The translations under genes were made by a program, and so were the position numbers. Below, piece by piece: positions 32,883 through 35,180 of a stretch of 35,180 nt of DNA. The DNA lies in the NCBI GenBank assembly GCA_903883945.1, contig CAISCV010000163.1, forward strand, positions 1 to 35,180, read 5' to 3'. Source of the DNA: an uncultured Chitinophagaceae bacterium. GTDB taxonomy: Bacteria; Bacteroidota; Bacteroidia; Chitinophagales; Chitinophagaceae. Numbering within the stretch: position 1 is the first letter of the stretch; every line of letters starts with the position of its first letter. The notes under the pieces are model-generated. The model was not told the origin of the DNA. It ran no database searches and saw only the letters and a list, made by a program, of their open reading frames with translations.

Positions 32883-34739
32883 TTATTTTTTGGGTAGGGT
32901 AAAATAAAAGCAGCTACCTACTCCTACTTCAGAGGTAACGCCAATACTTCCCCCATGGGTTTCAATAATCTTTTTGCAGATAGCCAACCCGATTCCCGTT
33001 CCATTATATTCAGTTTTTTTGTGTAGTCTCTGAAATATAACAAATATCTTATCGTAATATCTGGCATCTATCCCCAAACCATTGTCCCTTACCGTAATCT
33101 TCCACTCTGTTTCCTGTTCTGTTACCGCTATCTTAACGAGCGGTTCTCTTTTATTACTTTTGTATTTTAGGGCATTCCCAATCAAATTTTGAAACAATTG
33201 TACAATCTGGGTTCTTATTCCATATACTACAGGAAGTTGGCCTACCTCAATTGTTGCCTGTTCTTGTTTTATTATGGGCGACAAGGTTGTTAATACTTCA
33301 TTTATTACATCAGACAACTGCACCTTCTTAATCTCTAGATGGGCACTGTCTACTCTAGAAAATTCGAGCAGATCAATAATCAATTGTTTCATTCTTTTAG
33401 ATGAATCTATAGAATTATTTATAAACTCAATAGCCCGTTCATCTAACTGTTCTTGGTATTTTATTTTTAGAAGTTGTAGAGAGCCACTTATGTTTCGTAA
33501 AGGCTCTTGCAAATCGTGTGATGCTACATAAGCAAACCGTTCAAGTTCATTGTTATAAGATATAAGTTTCTGTGCTTTTAACACCAATTCATGATTTAAT
33601 AGTTTCAATTCCTTTTCCTGTTCTTTTTTTTCAGTAATATCCTGAACTACCCCATACATTTTTAGCGGATTGCCTTCTTTGTCATAGGTAAACTTCCAAT
33701 AGGAGCTGATATCCCTTATTTTGCCATCAGTTCTTATTATTTTAGAATCAAACTCCAGGTGATCCTTCTTTTCAATAAATGCCTCCTCCATCAGCTTTAT
33801 CTTATGTCTATCATCTGGATGCAAAAACTGCTCACTTATTTCGTTTGTAATTTCTTGCCCATTCGGTTGAAGCCCATGTATTTTATAAAACCCATCAGAC
33901 CATAAAAATTTGCCTGTTTTGTAATCGAGTTCCGAGCTCCCTATTTCAGCTAATAGTTCTGCTTGTGTAAGTAATTGTTGAATTTTTATAAGTTTTTCAT
34001 TGGCTTCTATCTCTTCGGAAATATCAATGAACGAGTTGATGGTATTTGATGAACCGTTAGCATCAATAAAAAAATTTGAGAACATAATACATGGAAAGTA
34101 ATCCCCGTTTTTTTTAATTCCGTGTACTTCCCCCCTAGCCTTTCCATTTATCGTTCTCTCGCGCTTTATTTTCAGGTATTCTTCACTTTTATCATCAAAA
34201 AAATCAGCCCTTTGTTTTTGTTTCATATCATCCAGGCTGTCATATCCAAACATTTTTATGGCCGCTTCATTCGCATCTATTACAGCACCATCTTTTCCTA
34301 TTATAAATCCGTTAAGTGAGTTTTCTATGGTAGCCCTGTATTTCTTTTCGTTTTCAACTACAGTAGACTTCATTTCCTTTTCTTTGGTAACATTCTTCAA
34401 GCTTCCATACCATATAGTTCCTGACTCATCCCTTTCGGGCTTTGCCGTTATGTTTATCCAAATAATTCCTTTTTCTGTATGATTATACCTTAGGTCGAAG
34501 TCTACGATGCTTAAGGTTTGTGCTGATGATACGAAAATCCTTTTCAACCCAAAAGCATCTTGTTTGTGTATCTTGGAAATGATTAGGGAAGAATTTGAAA
34601 CTATCTCAGGGGCATTATATCCCAAAAGTGCAAACGCAGATTCTGTTATATATGGAAATGCTAGTTGCCCGTTATCAAAGATTTGTAGCTGAAATAAAAC
34701 TACTGGCAAGCGCTGAAGCATTTTTTCGATGGGCTGCAT
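32883..34739 (-). CDS. Multi-PAS sensor histidine kinase
   Basis: A 618-residue soluble-looking kinase without a membrane helix. Three PAS-type domains can be traced, at about 10-120, 130-250 and 255-380; the PAC-like ends are visible as GTIWYGSLKNVTKEKEM and MYGVVQDITEKKEQEKE. The HisKA phosphoacceptor is His408 in YVASHDLQEPLRNISG. The HATPase region begins near residue 500 and has LIGNALKYK, VRDNGLGID, FVIFQRLHK, GTGIGLAICKKII and ends in SCFYFTLPKK. No response regulator is adjacent in the window, so its partner is unknown. It could sense light, redox or a ligand; PAS identity does not tell. Confidence 0.88.
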   Translation of the reverse strand: MQPIEKMLQRLPVVLFQLQIFDNGQLAFPYITESAFALLGYNAPEIVSNSSLIISKIHKQDAFGLKRIFVSSAQTLSIVDFDLRYNHTEKGIIWINITAKPERDESGTIWYGSLKNVTKEKEMKSTVVENEKKYRATIENSLNGFIIGKDGAVIDANEAAIKMFGYDSLDDMKQKQRADFFDDKSEEYLKIKRERTINGKARGEVHGIKKNGDYFPCIMFSNFFIDANGSSNTINSFIDISEEIEANEKLIKIQQLLTQAELLAEIGSSELDYKTGKFLWSDGFYKIHGLQPNGQEITNEISEQFLHPDDRHKIKLMEEAFIEKKDHLEFDSKIIRTDGKIRDISSYWKFTYDKEGNPLKMYGVVQDITEKKEQEKELKLLNHELVLKAQKLISYNNELERFAYVASHDLQEPLRNISGSLQLLKIKYQEQLDERAIEFINNSIDSSKRMKQLIIDLLEFSRVDSAHLEIKKVQLSDVINEVLTTLSPIIKQEQATIEVGQLPVVYGIRTQIVQLFQNLIGNALKYKSNKREPLVKIAVTEQETEWKITVRDNGLGIDARYYDKIFVIFQRLHKKTEYNGTGIGLAICKKIIETHGGSIGVTSEVGVGSCFYFTLPKK

Positions 34740-34901
34740 TAAAAATATTTAAAGCGTAAATTTTAATGAAAAGCAGTTGCATACATCCATTAATAATAAA
34801 GAAGTACCCTAGTAATAAAAGTGTATATATTATTAACTGTTATGTTGTTGAGTGCAATGTAGGAAAAATATTTTGGTTTAATATTAAGGCAAAAAAATTT
34901 G

Positions 34902-34923
34902 CTCTTTTACTAACATAAAAGAG
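34902..34923 (-). terminator. Possible minus-strand terminator
   Basis: CTCTTTTA (34902-34909) pairs with TAAAAGAG (34916-34923), loop CTAACA. On the minus strand the stem is followed by AAATTTTTTTG. It could end a minus-strand transcript entering from beyond the window, upstream of the PAS kinase. Confidence 0.45.
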
Positions 34924-34989
34924 TTGCTCAGGTTGCTGATTACAGTAAGTATAGTATCAATCGGCAAGGACGACTAATGCTGAGGCACT

Positions 34990-35180
34990 GTTAACGTAAA
35001 AAGGTATCATTTAAAGCTAATAAAAGGCTCTTCTAGTAATAAAAGGTATCTTTCTTCGCGACAAATGGCACCTTCTAGCAATAAAAGGTCATTTTAAAAT
35101 GAAATAAATGACCTTCTAGTAATAAAAGGTATCTTTCTTCGCGACAAATGGTACCTTCTAGCAATAAAAGGTCATTTTAA
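34990..35180. repeat. 21-nt-period array 3 with 83-bp higher-order repeat
   Basis: Units start at 34990, 35011, 35032, 35053, 35074, 35095 (20 nt), 35115, 35136 and 35157. The TCTAGTAATAAAAGGTATCT unit alternates with a TCTTCGCGACAAATGG unit. The block 35032-35114 recurs from 35115 with one difference visible (GGCACC against GGTACC), giving an 83-bp repeat. The window ends inside it, so its length is unknown. GGTCATTT and AAATGACC words occur in both orientations. Confidence 0.8.

Larger units (their letters stand above)
34740..35180. other. Right-end intergenic region
   Basis: 440 bp without a gene. It contains a minus-strand hairpin terminator (34902-34923) and the third 21-nt-period array from about 34990 to the window's end. 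The A/T-rich first 250 bp should hold the PAS kinase promoter, though I see no clear TAnnTTTG on the minus strand. Confidence 0.55.

Noticed and set aside
34990-35180. CRISPR array at the right end (and at the other two arrays)
   Set aside because: Repeats are contiguous at 21 nt with no unique spacers, vary between units, and no cas gene is in the window.

Overview
The window looks like chromosomal DNA of a member of the Bacteroidota, most probably a Chitinophagaceae-type organism. The reasons are: low to moderate GC; promoters of the TAnnTTTG type; no obvious Shine-Dalgarno sites before most genes; a secreted protein with a type IX secretion (T9SS) C-terminal domain; a carboxypeptidase-regulatory-like surface protein; and LytS/LytTR signalling. 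The genus assignment is inference. Nearly all genes are ordinary housekeeping or accessory chromosomal genes. I see no phage, integrase, transposase or CRISPR array.

Layout. 1-700: a small HTH-like ORF behind a 14-bp perfect palindrome, a bidirectional terminator and tRNA-Lys(TTT). 865-3191: an SDR oxidoreductase, a SAM hydrolase (DUF62) and, convergent to them, a secreted carboxypeptidase-regulatory-like protein. 3328-4422: Mrp/ApbC. 4423-5319: about 900 bp without a gene, holding a 21-nt-period repeat array. 5320-6624: GT9 glycosyltransferase and a PspC protein. 6772-10595: aconitase and NADP-isocitrate dehydrogenase, convergent on a shared terminator. 10963-12437: U32/TrhP-like tRNA hydroxylation protein overlapping a small ferredoxin. 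12486-14670: a minus-strand operon of CPBP protease, DUF2007 protein and CdsA. 14842-15879: DusB. 16033-17864: a LytS/LytTR two-component pair. 17947-18750: PanB. 19128-20831: the T9SS cargo protein. 20967-21131: a second 21-nt array. 21253-24114: lutABC lactate utilisation. 24111-24563: J-domain/KTSC protein. 24724-26804: outer-membrane barrel plus S41 lipoprotein peptidase. 27058-31121: prmC, lepA and prfB (with +1 programmed frameshift), a translation-related cluster. 31201-32762: cupin and an acyltransferase-like protein. 32883-34739: a multi-PAS histidine kinase. 34990-35180: a third 21-nt array running off the end.

The least ordinary content is intergenic. Three arrays (4621-4767, 20967-21131, 34990-end) have different unit sequences but the same 21-nt period. 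Arrays 2 and 3 also share an 11-mer and a 9-mer in opposite orientation, so they look like members of one repeat family. A second family of low-complexity TTAGTTATTAGT-type inverted repeats occurs at four or more loci and repeatedly begins exactly at the stop codon of the adjacent gene (lutA, lutB, lepA, prfB, the DUF2007 gene). All similarity statements come from reading motifs; no database search was run.
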